Under the pieces are notes generated by a model. That model was not told where the DNA came from. It worked only from the letters and a program-made list of their open reading frames with translations, and made no database searches. Shown here one piece after another: positions 34,750 to 43,473 of a stretch of 64,000 nt of DNA (positions within the stretch are counted from its first letter, which is position 1; the number at the start of each line of letters is the position of its first letter). The stretch is from Terrisporobacter vanillatitrophus (GTDB lineage Bacteria; Bacillota; Clostridia; Peptostreptococcales; Peptostreptococcaceae), in NCBI RefSeq assembly GCF_051148895.1, contig NZ_CP154625.1, positions 2,852,001 through 2,916,000 of the forward strand, given 5' to 3'. Both the position numbers and the translations under genes were made by a program.

Positions 34750-34765
34750 CCTACTCCAACTCCTC

Positions 34766-35320
34766 TTAATCAATTTCTATATCCTCAATGGATATATCTA
34801 GTACCTTTATCAAGTCTTCTTTTAGTTTGCTTTCTTTTAAGTTCAGCTCGCTTTTACTTCTAAATACTTCTTCTTCTTGTGTGTCATTAGATTGTATGTC
34901 CTTATTATTGTCATTATTACTGTTTTTTTCTTTTATTTTTATAGTTTCGATTTCTGACCCATTGATTATTAAATCTTCTAATTCATATCCATACTCGTCT
35001 AATTTGAGTTGTAACACACTTTTGAGACCATCTTCATATCCTTTGCTTAAATTTTCATTATTTGTTTTTCCTGCTAAATCATTATAACTATCCACATACA
35101 TCTTTGAATAAGCACTCATTTTTTTTAATATCGTATCTTCCAATGACATGTTGTTTGAAAAAAAACTTACTAAAGGGCTTATTATCATAAACACGAAAAT
35201 AAAATTACATACCAAATTTATATATGGTTTTACTTTAGTATCTGGCAAAATCATATCTACTATATTTATAATAAATGCCCCTACTATAATTGATATTACC
35301 CATTCTTTTATACTAGCAAT
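34766..35320 (-). CDS. spoIIIAF: Stage III sporulation protein AF, apparent AUU start
   Basis: The first in-frame ATG (35254) would cut off the first membrane segment. Upstream, the same frame continues with no ATG, GTG or TTG to an ATT at 35320, seven bases after GGGAGGG (35334-35328), and encodes IASIKEWVISIIVGAFIINI, which matches the expected SpoIIIAF start (a KxWV-like segment then a membrane helix before LP-D-T-K). From ATT the protein has 184 aa, with two membrane segments (about 6-23 and 36-55) and a soluble ring-type domain with an Asn/Asp/Lys-rich insert. It is part of the mother-cell SpoIIIA channel. A second ATT codon at 35323 is also possible. Confidence 0.8.
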   Translation of the reverse strand: MASIKEWVISIIVGAFIINIVDMILPDTKVKPYINLVCNFIFVFMIISPLVSFFSNNMSLEDTILKKMSAYSKMYVDSYNDLAGKTNNENLSKGYEDGLKSVLQLKLDEYGYELEDLIINGSEIETIKIKEKNSNNDNNKDIQSNDTQEEEVFRSKSELNLKESKLKEDLIKVLDISIEDIEID

Positions 35321-35341
35321 AATATATCCCTCCCTTTTACT

Positions 35342-36520
35342 CTAAGTTGCTACTGCACTTATGGAAGTTAATATAGCTATAGTTACAAAAAACATTATTG
35401 TAACAGCAATAATTGTAGCCAAAATTATTATCATTAAATTTGATAATTCATTTAAGAAGGTTGATATGTTATCTTCCCCAATTGGTTCTATTACTATGGC
35501 ACATACTTTATATACAAGTATTACTGAGAATATTTTTATTATTGGGATTAAGCATAGCCCTACTAAAATTACTAATCCTACCCCACCAAATACATTTTTT
35601 ATAAGCTGAGACGAAGATAGCAATATATCAACAGAATCTGATACAAATCCGCCAACTACTGGAATAAAATTACCAACAGCAAATTTAGCTGTTTTTACTG
35701 TAAACTTATCAAAGGATGTAACATATAAACCTTGTATGGATACTAGTCCAAGGTACAAAGTGAATACAGCTCCTAAAGCTACTACATTAATTTGTTTGAT
35801 AAATGATGATAATCTATTTAATTTGATATTATTAGTTACGTTATTTATTACTAATATGGCAAAAGCTAAAGATATGGCTACAAATACAAATTTTTTAAAT
35901 ACAATATTTATAGCTGCAATTCCTCCAATAAAAATTGGATTTAAGGCTGTAGATGTGATTGGAAATCCTACTAAAACTAAAAGCGAGATCATTATTGGTA
36001 TAATTACATTAACAAGTCCTATAATATTTTCTATAGTTGAATAACATAAGGCCAATATATCTTTAAAACTAACAAGAGTTAATGTTACTACAGTTATAAA
36101 AACTATGTAATTTGTTACTGTGCTTATACTTGATGAGGAAAAAGAATTTTCTAAACTTTTTATTATGGATGATAGTAATGCTAATGCTAAAATACTTACT
36201 GCAATTTTAATACTAATTTTTATTTCTGAAAAAACTGCTGTTTTAATTTTGTTTTTATCAAATAAATCTAATATATTTGCATTTCCACTTATCAAGTCTT
36301 TTATATATGTTTTTAGATTTATGTCTTTTATTACATTGTCTTCTTTTACATATTTTTCTATTTCATCTATGTTTATTTTACTTAACTGATTATCTATATA
36401 TAGATCTATGTTACTTTTAGTATCCTCATATTCTTCATCATTGTTCTTATCCTGTGCAAAGGATGCAGATGTAAAAGAGAATAAAATAATTAAAACAAGA
36501 CCTAAAAATTTGTTTTTCAT
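35342..36520 (-). CDS. spoIIIAE: Stage III sporulation protein AE
   Basis: 392 aa polytopic membrane protein with an N-terminal signal peptide (about 1-22, cleavage after SFAQ-like sequence) and some eight to ten membrane segments from about 100 on. Family segments include FSSSSISTVTNYIVFITVV and NFIPVVGGFVSDSVDILLSSSQLIKNVFG (about 280-310). SpoIIIAE is thought to form the membrane pore or substrate pathway of the SpoIIIA complex. AGGAGA lies ten bases before the ATG. The stop is 22 bases before the AUU of spoIIIAF. Confidence 0.95.
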   Translation of the reverse strand: MKNKFLGLVLIILFSFTSASFAQDKNNDEEYEDTKSNIDLYIDNQLSKINIDEIEKYVKEDNVIKDINLKTYIKDLISGNANILDLFDKNKIKTAVFSEIKISIKIAVSILALALLSSIIKSLENSFSSSSISTVTNYIVFITVVTLTLVSFKDILALCYSTIENIIGLVNVIIPIMISLLVLVGFPITSTALNPIFIGGIAAINIVFKKFVFVAISLAFAILVINNVTNNIKLNRLSSFIKQINVVALGAVFTLYLGLVSIQGLYVTSFDKFTVKTAKFAVGNFIPVVGGFVSDSVDILLSSSQLIKNVFGGVGLVILVGLCLIPIIKIFSVILVYKVCAIVIEPIGEDNISTFLNELSNLMIIILATIIAVTIMFFVTIAILTSISAVAT

Positions 36521-36539
36521 AATAAATCATTCTCCTACT

Positions 36540-36923
36540 TTAAATTAAACTTATTATAGTATCTACGATAGACAAAAGTATAGGGAATGACATTGTCATA
36601 ATGATTATTTTCCCCCCAAACTCCAACTTAGTCGCAATGTTTTTTTCACCACAATCGTTGCAAAGAGAAACAGCAAACTCCATAATATAGCAAATACCAA
36701 TCAACTTAATTATTAAACTTATGTACATAGCTGGAATATTTACCTTATCAGCTAAAGACTGTATTCCTTCAATTATAAAATTTAGCTTCATAACAACAGA
36801 TAATAATATTATCACTCCTGCTGTTATTGCAACAAAATTTGCCATTTCTGGTCTATCTTTTTTTATAACTAAACAAAGTATGGTGGAAACCATTGCAATC
36901 CCAACTAATTGCATAACTTCCAA
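36540..36923 (-). CDS. spoIIIAD: Stage III sporulation protein AD
   Basis: 127 aa, about four membrane segments, starting at TTG (36923) seven bases after GGAGG. The sequence LVGIAMVSTILCLVIKKDRPEM and KLIGICYIMEFAVSLCNDCGEKNIATKLEFGGKIIIM (about 71-105) is characteristic of SpoIIIAD. With SpoIIIAC it forms the small membrane subunits of the mother-cell complex. Confidence 0.94.
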   Translation of the reverse strand: MEVMQLVGIAMVSTILCLVIKKDRPEMANFVAITAGVIILLSVVMKLNFIIEGIQSLADKVNIPAMYISLIIKLIGICYIMEFAVSLCNDCGEKNIATKLEFGGKIIIMTMSFPILLSIVDTIISLI

Positions 36924-36938
36924 AGTATCTCCTCCTCT

Positions 36939-37136
36939 TTAGTAAAGTTGAAACATAGTTCTAACCGTATTAAATAAATCACTTATTTCTGTTATTACTA
37001 ATCCCAAAACAATTACCACACCAACAAGAGTTGTAAGTGTTGCCCAGTCCTTTCTATCAACTTTTTCTAAGATCATATTTAATACTGATATTAATATACC
37101 AATACCTGCAACTTTTAATATCAATGCTATTTCCAT
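36939..37136 (-). CDS. spoIIIAC: Stage III sporulation protein AC
   Basis: 65 aa with two membrane segments (about 5-25 and 34-55), separated by EKVDRKDWATL. Length and pattern are typical of SpoIIIAC. AGGAGG precedes the ATG; 15 bases to spoIIIAD. Confidence 0.93.
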   Translation of the reverse strand: MEIALILKVAGIGILISVLNMILEKVDRKDWATLTTLVGVVIVLGLVITEISDLFNTVRTMFQLY

Positions 37137-37145
37137 AGTAACCTC

Positions 37146-37667
37146 CTAAATTAAAATTATTCCTATACAAATACCTATAAATGTTATCAGTTTCTTATAA
37201 AGTGAACCCTTTTTAAAAATTTCTTCTTTGCTATCGCTAGTAAATTTTTTTAAATTTTCGCAAGTTAAATCTATTAGTCTTTGCTGTGATTCTATATCAC
37301 TTTGTCCCAAAGTTAAAAATAATTTTTTTAACTCATCTATTTCTTTGTTTTGTAAATTTGTATCCTTTTTCAGTTTTATAATGTTTTTATTCAACATCTC
37401 CTCTAAAGTTCTTCCATCTTCTTTCTTTAAATCTTCTTGCATATCTTTGCAAAAATTACAAAGGCAATAATCTTGTTTTAATGATGCTCTATAAAAAACT
37501 TCTTCTAATGTGTACAACCCAAAAGCCAAATCCATTCTGATTATCTCTAATATTCTAATAACTTCATTTAATTCCTTATGCCTTTTAATAAACGCTTTAT
37601 GTATAATATCGCCAATAAGATAACTGGATCCTATTAAAATTCCTATGAAAAATATTTTAATTTGCAA
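37146..37667 (-). CDS. spoIIIAB: Stage III sporulation protein AB
   Basis: 173 aa from TTG at 37667, which overlaps the end of spoIIIAA; the longer in-frame ATG at 37694 would add nine residues out of keeping with the family. An N-terminal membrane segment (about 3-20), then a soluble helical domain with KRHKELNEVIRILEIIRMDLAFG, and a C-terminal membrane segment (KLITFIGICIGIILI). SpoIIIAB lies between the SpoIIIAA ATPase and the membrane parts. The RBS, AGAGATGG, is weak, consistent with coupling to spoIIIAA translation. Confidence 0.9.
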   Translation of the reverse strand: MQIKIFFIGILIGSSYLIGDIIHKAFIKRHKELNEVIRILEIIRMDLAFGLYTLEEVFYRASLKQDYCLCNFCKDMQEDLKKEDGRTLEEMLNKNIIKLKKDTNLQNKEIDELKKLFLTLGQSDIESQQRLIDLTCENLKKFTSDSKEEIFKKGSLYKKLITFIGICIGIILI

Positions 37668-38616
37668 AGTACCATCTCTTTTCTTGTAAATCATATATTT
37701 TTTCTACTGTTCCTGGTCCCCTTTTTGCAGAAAGTAAAATAACCTTTTTAAACAATTCTCCATCTAATAAATTATTTAATTCTTTTCTGTTTCTTATATC
37801 TTCAATGGAGTCACCATGTACTGTAGTTATAAGTCCAACACCTCCATTCAAGGCAGTATATAAAGCTTTTATATCTTTTTCCGTACCAATTTCATCAGTT
37901 ACTATTACATTTGGTGACATAGATCTTAAAACCATCATTATTCCCACATCTTTGGGACAAGTTTCTATAATATCTGTCCTAATTCCCACATCCATTTGAG
38001 GTATTCCCAAATAAGAACCTGCTATTTCATTTCTTTCATCTATTAAGGCCAGATTTACACCCTTAAAGTCGTATTTCTCAATTCCACTGCTTAAACTCCT
38101 AACTATATCTCTTAAAAGTGTTGTTTTACCACACTGAGGTGGTGATATTATTATGGTGTTATTTATTTTAGTAGGACTTTTTATAATATGATCCATGACT
38201 TTATCAGAACAGTTTTTAACTTCCTTGGATATTCTTATATTTAAAGAAGATATATGTTTTATATTTTCAACTTTTCCATTTTCAACTATGGCTTTTCCAA
38301 CTATACCTACCCTATGTCCTCCTCTTAAAGTTACAAATCCCTTTTTTATGTCATCCATAAATGAGTGAATAGAGTATTTGCATATAATTTGAAAAGTCTG
38401 ATCCACATCTTCTTTAGTTACTATATAAGCCTTGTCCATATTTCTGTCCAATTTATTGTACTTTTCATTGTAAAAGTAGTCTTTTTGATTTCCGTTAATT
38501 ATCAAAGGTTTGTTGATTCTCAGTCTTATTTCTTCAATATTCTCTCCTTGAATTGTTTTAATCTTATTCCTTAAATTAAGAGATAATGAATTAATAATTT
38601 CATCAGATAGTTTCAT
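37657..38616 (-). CDS. spoIIIAA: Stage III sporulation protein AA (ATPase)
   Basis: 319 aa secretion-type ATPase. An N-terminal domain (about 1-130) precedes the RecA-like domain with Walker A in SPPQCGKTTLLRDIVR (about 155-170), an acidic strand ALIDERNEIAG (about 188-198) and VIVTDEIGTEKDIKALYTALNGGV (Walker B, about 233-256). It powers the SpoIIIA channel from the mother-cell cytoplasm. GGAGG lies eight bases before the ATG at 38616, with a GTG just upstream. It is the first gene of the operon; a mother-cell (sigma-E) promoter is expected in 38620-38700, but I could not place one securely. Confidence 0.94.
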   Translation of the reverse strand: MKLSDEIINSLSLNLRNKIKTIQGENIEEIRLRINKPLIINGNQKDYFYNEKYNKLDRNMDKAYIVTKEDVDQTFQIICKYSIHSFMDDIKKGFVTLRGGHRVGIVGKAIVENGKVENIKHISSLNIRISKEVKNCSDKVMDHIIKSPTKINNTIIISPPQCGKTTLLRDIVRSLSSGIEKYDFKGVNLALIDERNEIAGSYLGIPQMDVGIRTDIIETCPKDVGIMMVLRSMSPNVIVTDEIGTEKDIKALYTALNGGVGLITTVHGDSIEDIRNRKELNNLLDGELFKKVILLSAKRGPGTVEKIYDLQEKRWYFAN

Positions 38617-38706
38617 CACCTTGTCCTCCTCCCTTGTTTATAATATTTATATTTATTAGATGTATTAAATATTACTTTTAGAACAATTTTTATGTTCTTG
38701 AATCTG

Positions 38707-38734
38707 TTGACATTCTTATAGGCTGTGGTAGTAT
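38707..38734 (+). promoter_or_regulatory. Promoter of the HExxH membrane protein gene
   Basis: TTGACA (38707-38712), 16-base spacer, TAGTAT (38729-38734); the -35 is perfect and the -10 matches four of six. Confidence 0.5.
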
Positions 38735-38766
38735 TTAATAATAATCAATTAAATTAAGGAGGGAAA

Positions 38767-39579
38767 ATGATTTATTTATTATTAAAATATAGTATTCTTA
38801 TCACTTTATCATTTACTGGAATTTTTCTTTCTTTTGGATATATTTATAGTCTTATTGAAAAAAGAAATAGTTTATATGTGTACTCAACTTTTGGCAGTAA
38901 AGGAATTTTATTTACTGGTGTAATTGGTACAGCTGTTCATGAAATCGGTCATTTAGTTATGTGTTTAATATTTCATCATAAAATAAGTAATTTTCAATTA
39001 TTTAATTTTAGGGGATATAAGTATGAAGAAACTCTTGGATATGTTTCTCATAGATATAATGACAGAAGTTTATATGAGAAGGCTGGAAACTTTTTTATCG
39101 GTATAGGCCCCATGATATCGGGTACTTTATTTATAATTTTTTCTTTTAAATTATTGCTACCTTCTATTTATGAAAGCATTAATATTAATAGTTATTTTAC
39201 TCACTTATCCTCAATAAATATTGAAAATACCATTTTTTTATTACTATCTCTAAGTAAAAACTTATTAATTTCTATTTTCAATATTAATAACTTGAGTAGT
39301 ATTAATTTTTATATTTTTATTTACTTAATGTTTTGCATTTCATCACATATTTCCTTAAGTAAAAAAGATTTTGAGAATAGCAGTGTTGGTATACTATCAT
39401 TATTTTTGATTTTCTTTGCAATTTGTTTAATTAGTATTTTTTTAAACTTCAATTTAAGTTACTTATTACTAATTTTCATGAATATGATAATATATATAAT
39501 ATTTTTCTTGGCAATGGGATTGATATTTTCTCTTGTTTCACTTTTTATTTCTTATTTTATTTACAACATAAAAAGATAA
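38767..39579 (+). CDS. Polytopic membrane protein with HExxH motif (putative metalloprotease)
   Basis: 270 aa with about six hydrophobic segments. HEIGH at residues 58-62 lies at the end of a membrane helix, the pattern of intramembrane zinc metalloproteases such as M50. A glycine/proline segment GIGPMISGTLF (about 112-122) follows, but the usual NxDG-type third ligand of M50 is not obvious. A cytosolic or lumenal loop contains NFRGYKYEETLGYVSHRYN. AAGGAGG precedes the ATG. It is divergent from spoIIIAA (about 150 bases between starts) and has a shared bidirectional terminator at its end. Substrate and role are unknown; proteolysis is inferred from the motif only. Confidence 0.72.
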   Translation: MIYLLLKYSILITLSFTGIFLSFGYIYSLIEKRNSLYVYSTFGSKGILFTGVIGTAVHEIGHLVMCLIFHHKISNFQLFNFRGYKYEETLGYVSHRYNDRSLYEKAGNFFIGIGPMISGTLFIIFSFKLLLPSIYESININSYFTHLSSINIENTIFLLLSLSKNLLISIFNINNLSSINFYIFIYLMFCISSHISLSKKDFENSSVGILSLFLIFFAICLISIFLNFNLSYLLLIFMNMIIYIIFFLAMGLIFSLVSLFISYFIYNIKR

Positions 39580-39608
39580 ATATTTTAAAATTCATTGATT
39601 AATAGCAT

Positions 39609-39644
39609 AAAAAATCCTTATCCAGTATTGGCTAAGGATTTTTT
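39609..39644. terminator. Bidirectional terminator between convergent genes
   Basis: AAAAAATCCTTA/TAAGGATTTTTT stem, 12-base loop, T6 on both strands; between the HExxH gene and the arylsulfotransferase-like gene. Confidence 0.88.
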
Positions 39645-39646
39645 AT

Positions 39647-41128
39647 TTATTCAAATTTGTAGCATCTATATAAATTCTCTCCACTATAAAATGAAAATGT
39701 AAAATATACTTCTCCTGTAGAATAGTTTTTTTCCATGGCAACCAAGTCTTGATTAACGCCTATTTGAGTTCCTACTCCGATTAGAAACACTTCATTCTCA
39801 CTATCTAGCTCTTGTACAGAACCGGTATACTTATAAAACTCTTCCACATCATATACTTTAAAATCATTCACTCTTTTATTTTTTTCATCTATTTTCATTT
39901 TTATAGCTCTACTATTTTCATTTTCAACACCATTATCATAAATAGTTAAATATCCATCATCTGTAATTCTTGCATGATGTTGCCTTGAAAATAATTGTTC
40001 TTCAGTCAATCCAAATTCATCATATTTTCCTCCAAGTATCCATATAATTTCACCAGTTTGTCTATCTAATTTCACAACCGAGTCTGTATTTCTAAATGAA
40101 CAAACAAAGTTATTATCACTTTGGTCTATTGTTATAGAGTTGAAATGAACATAGTCTAGAGGAGTATCATTTTCTTTACTAAAGGTATTATACTCTTCAC
40201 TCATATAATAAAACTCTTCATAATCTGTACTAACCCACTGCCATATTACTTCATTATCTTTTACTTCTTGTAAAACTTGAGCAACTACTTGCGTTTTATT
40301 TCCATCACTTAACTCTTCTGGTATATTATCTGGTGTAACTACTTGATAGCTAGACAATATATAATGATTATCATCTATATAAATAAAATCATGATTTTCT
40401 AGAGAGTCTCCTTCATCTACCTCTCCATATCCACTCATTTTTATAGTATTTATTTCATTATAATTTTCATCCATAATTACTAGTTTGGTTGGAGAATATC
40501 CTACTCCACTAATTCTTTCACTATCCTTGTCAACAACTAAATATCCATATCTTATATCATGGTCTTGTATTACTATTTTTTTAAAATCAAAAGAATTAGA
40601 TTCAACTTCTTTATAAAAAATAAGATTTCCATCATTATCTAATTTAAAAATATAATTATGTTTTTCATTATGGGTTGTTAAGTAGTACTCTCCTTCATAA
40701 GGACTATTCGCACTTACTTCATAGGCTGGGAAAACCGTGCTATAAGAGTTTATATAATAATTTGCATACTTATTTTGTCCCTTATATAAGACCGATATTT
40801 TTATTTTTTTATCTTCACTAATTTGATCAATATTAAAACCTATTTCTTTTTTCAATTCTATTTCTTTATCATCAATTTTAATTTTTTCAATCTTGTTTAA
40901 ATTATTAATAGTTAATTTATTAGAAGTTGTAGAACTCAATTGTCCCACATTTAGACTGTTATATTCACCCTCTCCCTGGAAAAGTATATCACTTCCATTA
41001 ATATTAATACTTAACGTATCCATTGCATTTATAGATGTTTTATTCTTGATTGTAATAAAACCTAAATATGATAATAGGATTGCAAAAGATAAACCTAAAA
41101 TTGACATTAATTTTTTCCTTTTTCTCAT
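39647..41128 (-). CDS. Arylsulfotransferase (ASST) family membrane-anchored protein
   Basis: 493 aa. An N-terminal signal anchor (about 7-27) is followed by a small beta domain (about 37-125) and a six-bladed propeller (about 130-490) with repeated GxLxxY/W strands. Candidate active-site residues follow the AssT pattern: His246 (ENHDF), His328 (DYVHFNSI), Arg346 (SFRNTDSVV) and His385 (RQHHARI). AssT transfers sulfate from aryl sulfates to phenols through a sulfo-His intermediate; here the enzyme would face outwards on the membrane. Substrate is unknown. No disulfide-bond (dsbL/I) genes are adjacent. The ATG follows GGAGG. Monocistronic, with a terminator behind. Confidence 0.82.
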   Translation of the reverse strand: MRKRKKLMSILGLSFAILLSYLGFITIKNKTSINAMDTLSININGSDILFQGEGEYNSLNVGQLSSTTSNKLTINNLNKIEKIKIDDKEIELKKEIGFNIDQISEDKKIKISVLYKGQNKYANYYINSYSTVFPAYEVSANSPYEGEYYLTTHNEKHNYIFKLDNDGNLIFYKEVESNSFDFKKIVIQDHDIRYGYLVVDKDSERISGVGYSPTKLVIMDENYNEINTIKMSGYGEVDEGDSLENHDFIYIDDNHYILSSYQVVTPDNIPEELSDGNKTQVVAQVLQEVKDNEVIWQWVSTDYEEFYYMSEEYNTFSKENDTPLDYVHFNSITIDQSDNNFVCSFRNTDSVVKLDRQTGEIIWILGGKYDEFGLTEEQLFSRQHHARITDDGYLTIYDNGVENENSRAIKMKIDEKNKRVNDFKVYDVEEFYKYTGSVQELDSENEVFLIGVGTQIGVNQDLVAMEKNYSTGEVYFTFSFYSGENLYRCYKFE

Positions 41129-41206
41129 TCTATTCCTCCACTATAGTTTCTTTTTTATAATATCTAAAATAGTTGAATAGCAAATGAATTTATTTTATAT
41201 TTAAAA

Positions 41207-41235
41207 TGAATTTTTTTCTCTTTATATGATATAAT
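41207..41235 (+). promoter_or_regulatory. Possible promoter of yaaA
   Basis: TATAAT at 41230-41235 with a TG extension (TGaTATAAT); the -35 region TGAATT at 41207-41212 is poor. Confidence 0.4.
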
Positions 41236-41293
41236 CGTGAATAAATTAAAATAAAAACTCAAATTAGATTCAAATTATTAGGAGGTAAAAAGT

Positions 41294-42049
41294 TTGATAT
41301 CAATTATTTCACCTGCCAAAAATATGAGGAATATTAAAATTAATAATATAATTGCTAAAACTATAGGCACAAATAGATATTTTACAAATGAAACAAAAGA
41401 AATAGTCCAAGTATTGAAGTCTTTAAGCCCATATGATATACAGTCTTTAATGAAAGTTAATGAAAAGATAGCATTTCAGTCTTATGCATATTTTCAAGAT
41501 TTTAATTTCCAAGAAGAAGGTGTGTGTGGTCTTTTGGCTTATGATGGTTTAGTTTTTAAAAATATAAAGGCTGAAGATTTTTCTCAAGAAGATTTTGAAT
41601 TTGCTAATAATCATATAAAAATTTTAGATGCATTTTATGGTGTGGTAAATCCTTTAGATGAAGTTTTACCTTATAGACTAGAAATGCAATATCCCATAAA
41701 AATCCATGACAAAAATCTTTATAAATTTTGGGGTGATAAAATATATAATAAATTATATAGTGAAGATAATGTGATTGTTAACTTAGCTTCTGAAGAATAT
41801 GCAAAGACCGTAAGAAGATTTTTAAAAGAAAATGATATATTTATCGATATAGATTTTAAAATCCATAAGGATGGAAAATTAAAGACTCCTGCAACTTTAG
41901 CAAAAATGGCTAGGGGCCAAATGATAAAATATATAGTTGAAAATAAAATAAATGATCCTAAAGAATTAAAAAACTTTAAATTTAATAATTATAAGTTTTC
42001 TCATAATTTATCAACTAGTAGAAAATTTGTTTTCATAAAAGAAGATTAG
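41294..42049 (+). CDS. yaaA: YaaA family peroxide stress protein
   Basis: 251 aa from TTG at 41294, eight bases after AGGAGG. It has the family pattern: IISPAKNMR at the start, LLAYDGLVFKNIKAEDFSQED (about 82-102), AFYGVVNPLDEVLPYRLEM (about 114-132), YKFWGDKIYN (about 142-151) and NLASEEYAKTV (about 164-174). YaaA in E. coli limits free iron during peroxide stress and binds DNA; its biochemical activity is not fully known. A convergent terminator is shared with plsX. Confidence 0.9.
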   Translation: MISIISPAKNMRNIKINNIIAKTIGTNRYFTNETKEIVQVLKSLSPYDIQSLMKVNEKIAFQSYAYFQDFNFQEEGVCGLLAYDGLVFKNIKAEDFSQEDFEFANNHIKILDAFYGVVNPLDEVLPYRLEMQYPIKIHDKNLYKFWGDKIYNKLYSEDNVIVNLASEEYAKTVRRFLKENDIFIDIDFKIHKDGKLKTPATLAKMARGQMIKYIVENKINDPKELKNFKFNNYKFSHNLSTSRKFVFIKED

Positions 42050-42052
42050 AAT

Positions 42053-42085
42053 AAAAAAACTTCCAAATTGATTGGAAGTTTTTTT
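42053..42085. terminator. Bidirectional terminator between yaaA and plsX
   Basis: AAAAAACTTCCAA/TTGGAAGTTTTTT stem with a five-base loop and T-runs on both strands. Confidence 0.9.
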
Positions 42086-42099
42086 AACGTGATTTTTTA

Positions 42100-43131
42100 T
42101 TAGTTTTGTTCTTTGTTTTCATTAGATTTTGCATCTTCATTTTTTGCTTGTAAATATGATTCTATATCTTCTACCACATTACCATTTACAAAGTGTATAG
42201 CTTGATTTATAGCATTTTTTATAGCTTTTGAGTCTGAACTTCCATGAGCTTTTATTACTCCACCTTTTACTCCTAAGAAAGGAGCTCCACCATATTCAGA
42301 ATAGTCTAGAAATGCTTTTAGTTTTCTTAAGTCTTCTTTTATTAATAATGCTCCAAGCTTTCCTTTTGTGCTGCTCATTAAAGTCTCCTTCATAAGCTTC
42401 ATCATTCCCATTGCTACGCCTTCACAAGTTTTTAACATTATATTACCTGTAAAACCATCACAAACTATTACATCAGCTTTAGATTCTATAACATCTCTAC
42501 CTTCCACATTACCTATAAAATTTAAATCCATATTTTTTAATTCTTCATAAGCAGTTTTTACTAACTCATTTCCTTTTCCTTCTTCACCTCCGATGTTTGC
42601 AAGGCCAACTCTTGGATTTTCCATATTTAACACTTTTTTAAGATAAATATTGGCCATAATAGCAAATTCACTTAAATTTCTAGGCTTACAATCTGCATTA
42701 GCGCCACCATCTGCTATTATAGTCATACTTCCTTTTATATTTGGCATACAAGGACAAAGACAAGGTCTGTCTATTCCTTTTATTCTCCCTACTACTAAAG
42801 TAGCTCCTGTAAGTAAAGCTCCCGTACTACCTGCTGATACTATAGCATTAGCTTGATTTTCTTTTACTAGATTTAAACCTACAACCATAGATGAATCTTT
42901 TTTTCTTCTTATTGCTTGAACTGGTTTATCTTCATTTTCTATAACTTCTGTAGTATGTACTATTTCTAACTTACTTCTATCAAATTCATATGATGCAAAC
43001 TCTTTTTCAAGAATTTCTTTATCTCCTGTGATTACTATTTCTACATTATATTCTTTTATAGCATCAACAACTCCACCTACTATGGCTTTAGGAGCATTAT
43101 CTCCACCCATTCCATCTACTACTATTCTCAT
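42100..43131 (-). CDS. plsX: Phosphate acyltransferase
   Basis: 343 aa from ATG at 43131 after GAGGAGG; a longer frame from 43149 includes the RBS. PlsX makes acyl-phosphate from acyl-ACP for phospholipid synthesis. Motifs include VDGMGGDNAPKAIVGG, GSTGALLTGA, DGGANADCKPRNLSEFA (about 137-153) and CDGFTGNIMLKTCEG (about 219-233). The C-terminus after about 330 is a charged tail. It has its own promoter after the rpmF terminator. No fabD/fabH genes lie in the window. Confidence 0.94.
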   Translation of the reverse strand: MRIVVDGMGGDNAPKAIVGGVVDAIKEYNVEIVITGDKEILEKEFASYEFDRSKLEIVHTTEVIENEDKPVQAIRRKKDSSMVVGLNLVKENQANAIVSAGSTGALLTGATLVVGRIKGIDRPCLCPCMPNIKGSMTIIADGGANADCKPRNLSEFAIMANIYLKKVLNMENPRVGLANIGGEEGKGNELVKTAYEELKNMDLNFIGNVEGRDVIESKADVIVCDGFTGNIMLKTCEGVAMGMMKLMKETLMSSTKGKLGALLIKEDLRKLKAFLDYSEYGGAPFLGVKGGVIKAHGSSDSKAIKNAINQAIHFVNGNVVEDIESYLQAKNEDAKSNENKEQN

Positions 43132-43189
43132 AATTACCTCCTCGTACATTTATGTATAAATTTATATATAACTACAAAATATTATTAGT

Positions 43190-43217
43190 ATTTTACAGTA
43201 ATTATTTTATTTTTCAA
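43190..43217 (-). promoter_or_regulatory. plsX: Promoter of plsX
   Basis: TTGAAA (43217-43212), 16-base spacer, TAAAAT (43195-43190), about 50 bases upstream of the RBS. Confidence 0.55.
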
Positions 43218-43242
43218 CTTCATTTACTTTTATATTTTAACA

Positions 43243-43274
43243 AAAAAACATGTAGATTACTCTACATGTTTTTA
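43243..43274 (-). terminator. Terminator of yceD-rpmF
   Basis: AAAAACATGTAGA/TCTACATGTTTTT stem, four-base loop, T7 on the minus strand; ten bases after the rpmF stop. Confidence 0.88.
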
Positions 43275-43283
43275 AAAATATCA

Positions 43284-43460
43284 TTATTCAGATACTATTT
43301 CTTTACCTTTGTAATGTCCACAATCTGGACAAACTCTATGTGGTAATTTTGGTTCATGACATTGTGGACACTCTACGAATCCTGTTGCTGTCATTTTTGA
43401 GTTAGCCGCTCTTCTCATTTTAGTTTTTGATTTAGCTGTTTTACGCTTAGGTACTGCCAT
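43284..43460 (-). CDS. rpmF: 50S ribosomal protein L32
   Basis: 58 aa from ATG at 43460, after AAGGAGGTGG. The N-terminus MAVPKRKTAKSKTKMRRA is the L32 signature, and a zinc ribbon follows: CPQC at about residues 31-34 and CPDC at about 44-47, so this is the zinc-binding (C+) form. It lies 13 bases after yceD, the conserved yceD-rpmF pair. This gene is too short for many ORF callers. Confidence 0.96.
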   Translation of the reverse strand: MAVPKRKTAKSKTKMRRAANSKMTATGFVECPQCHEPKLPHRVCPDCGHYKGKEIVSE

Positions 43461-43473
43461 TTAAGCCACCTCC

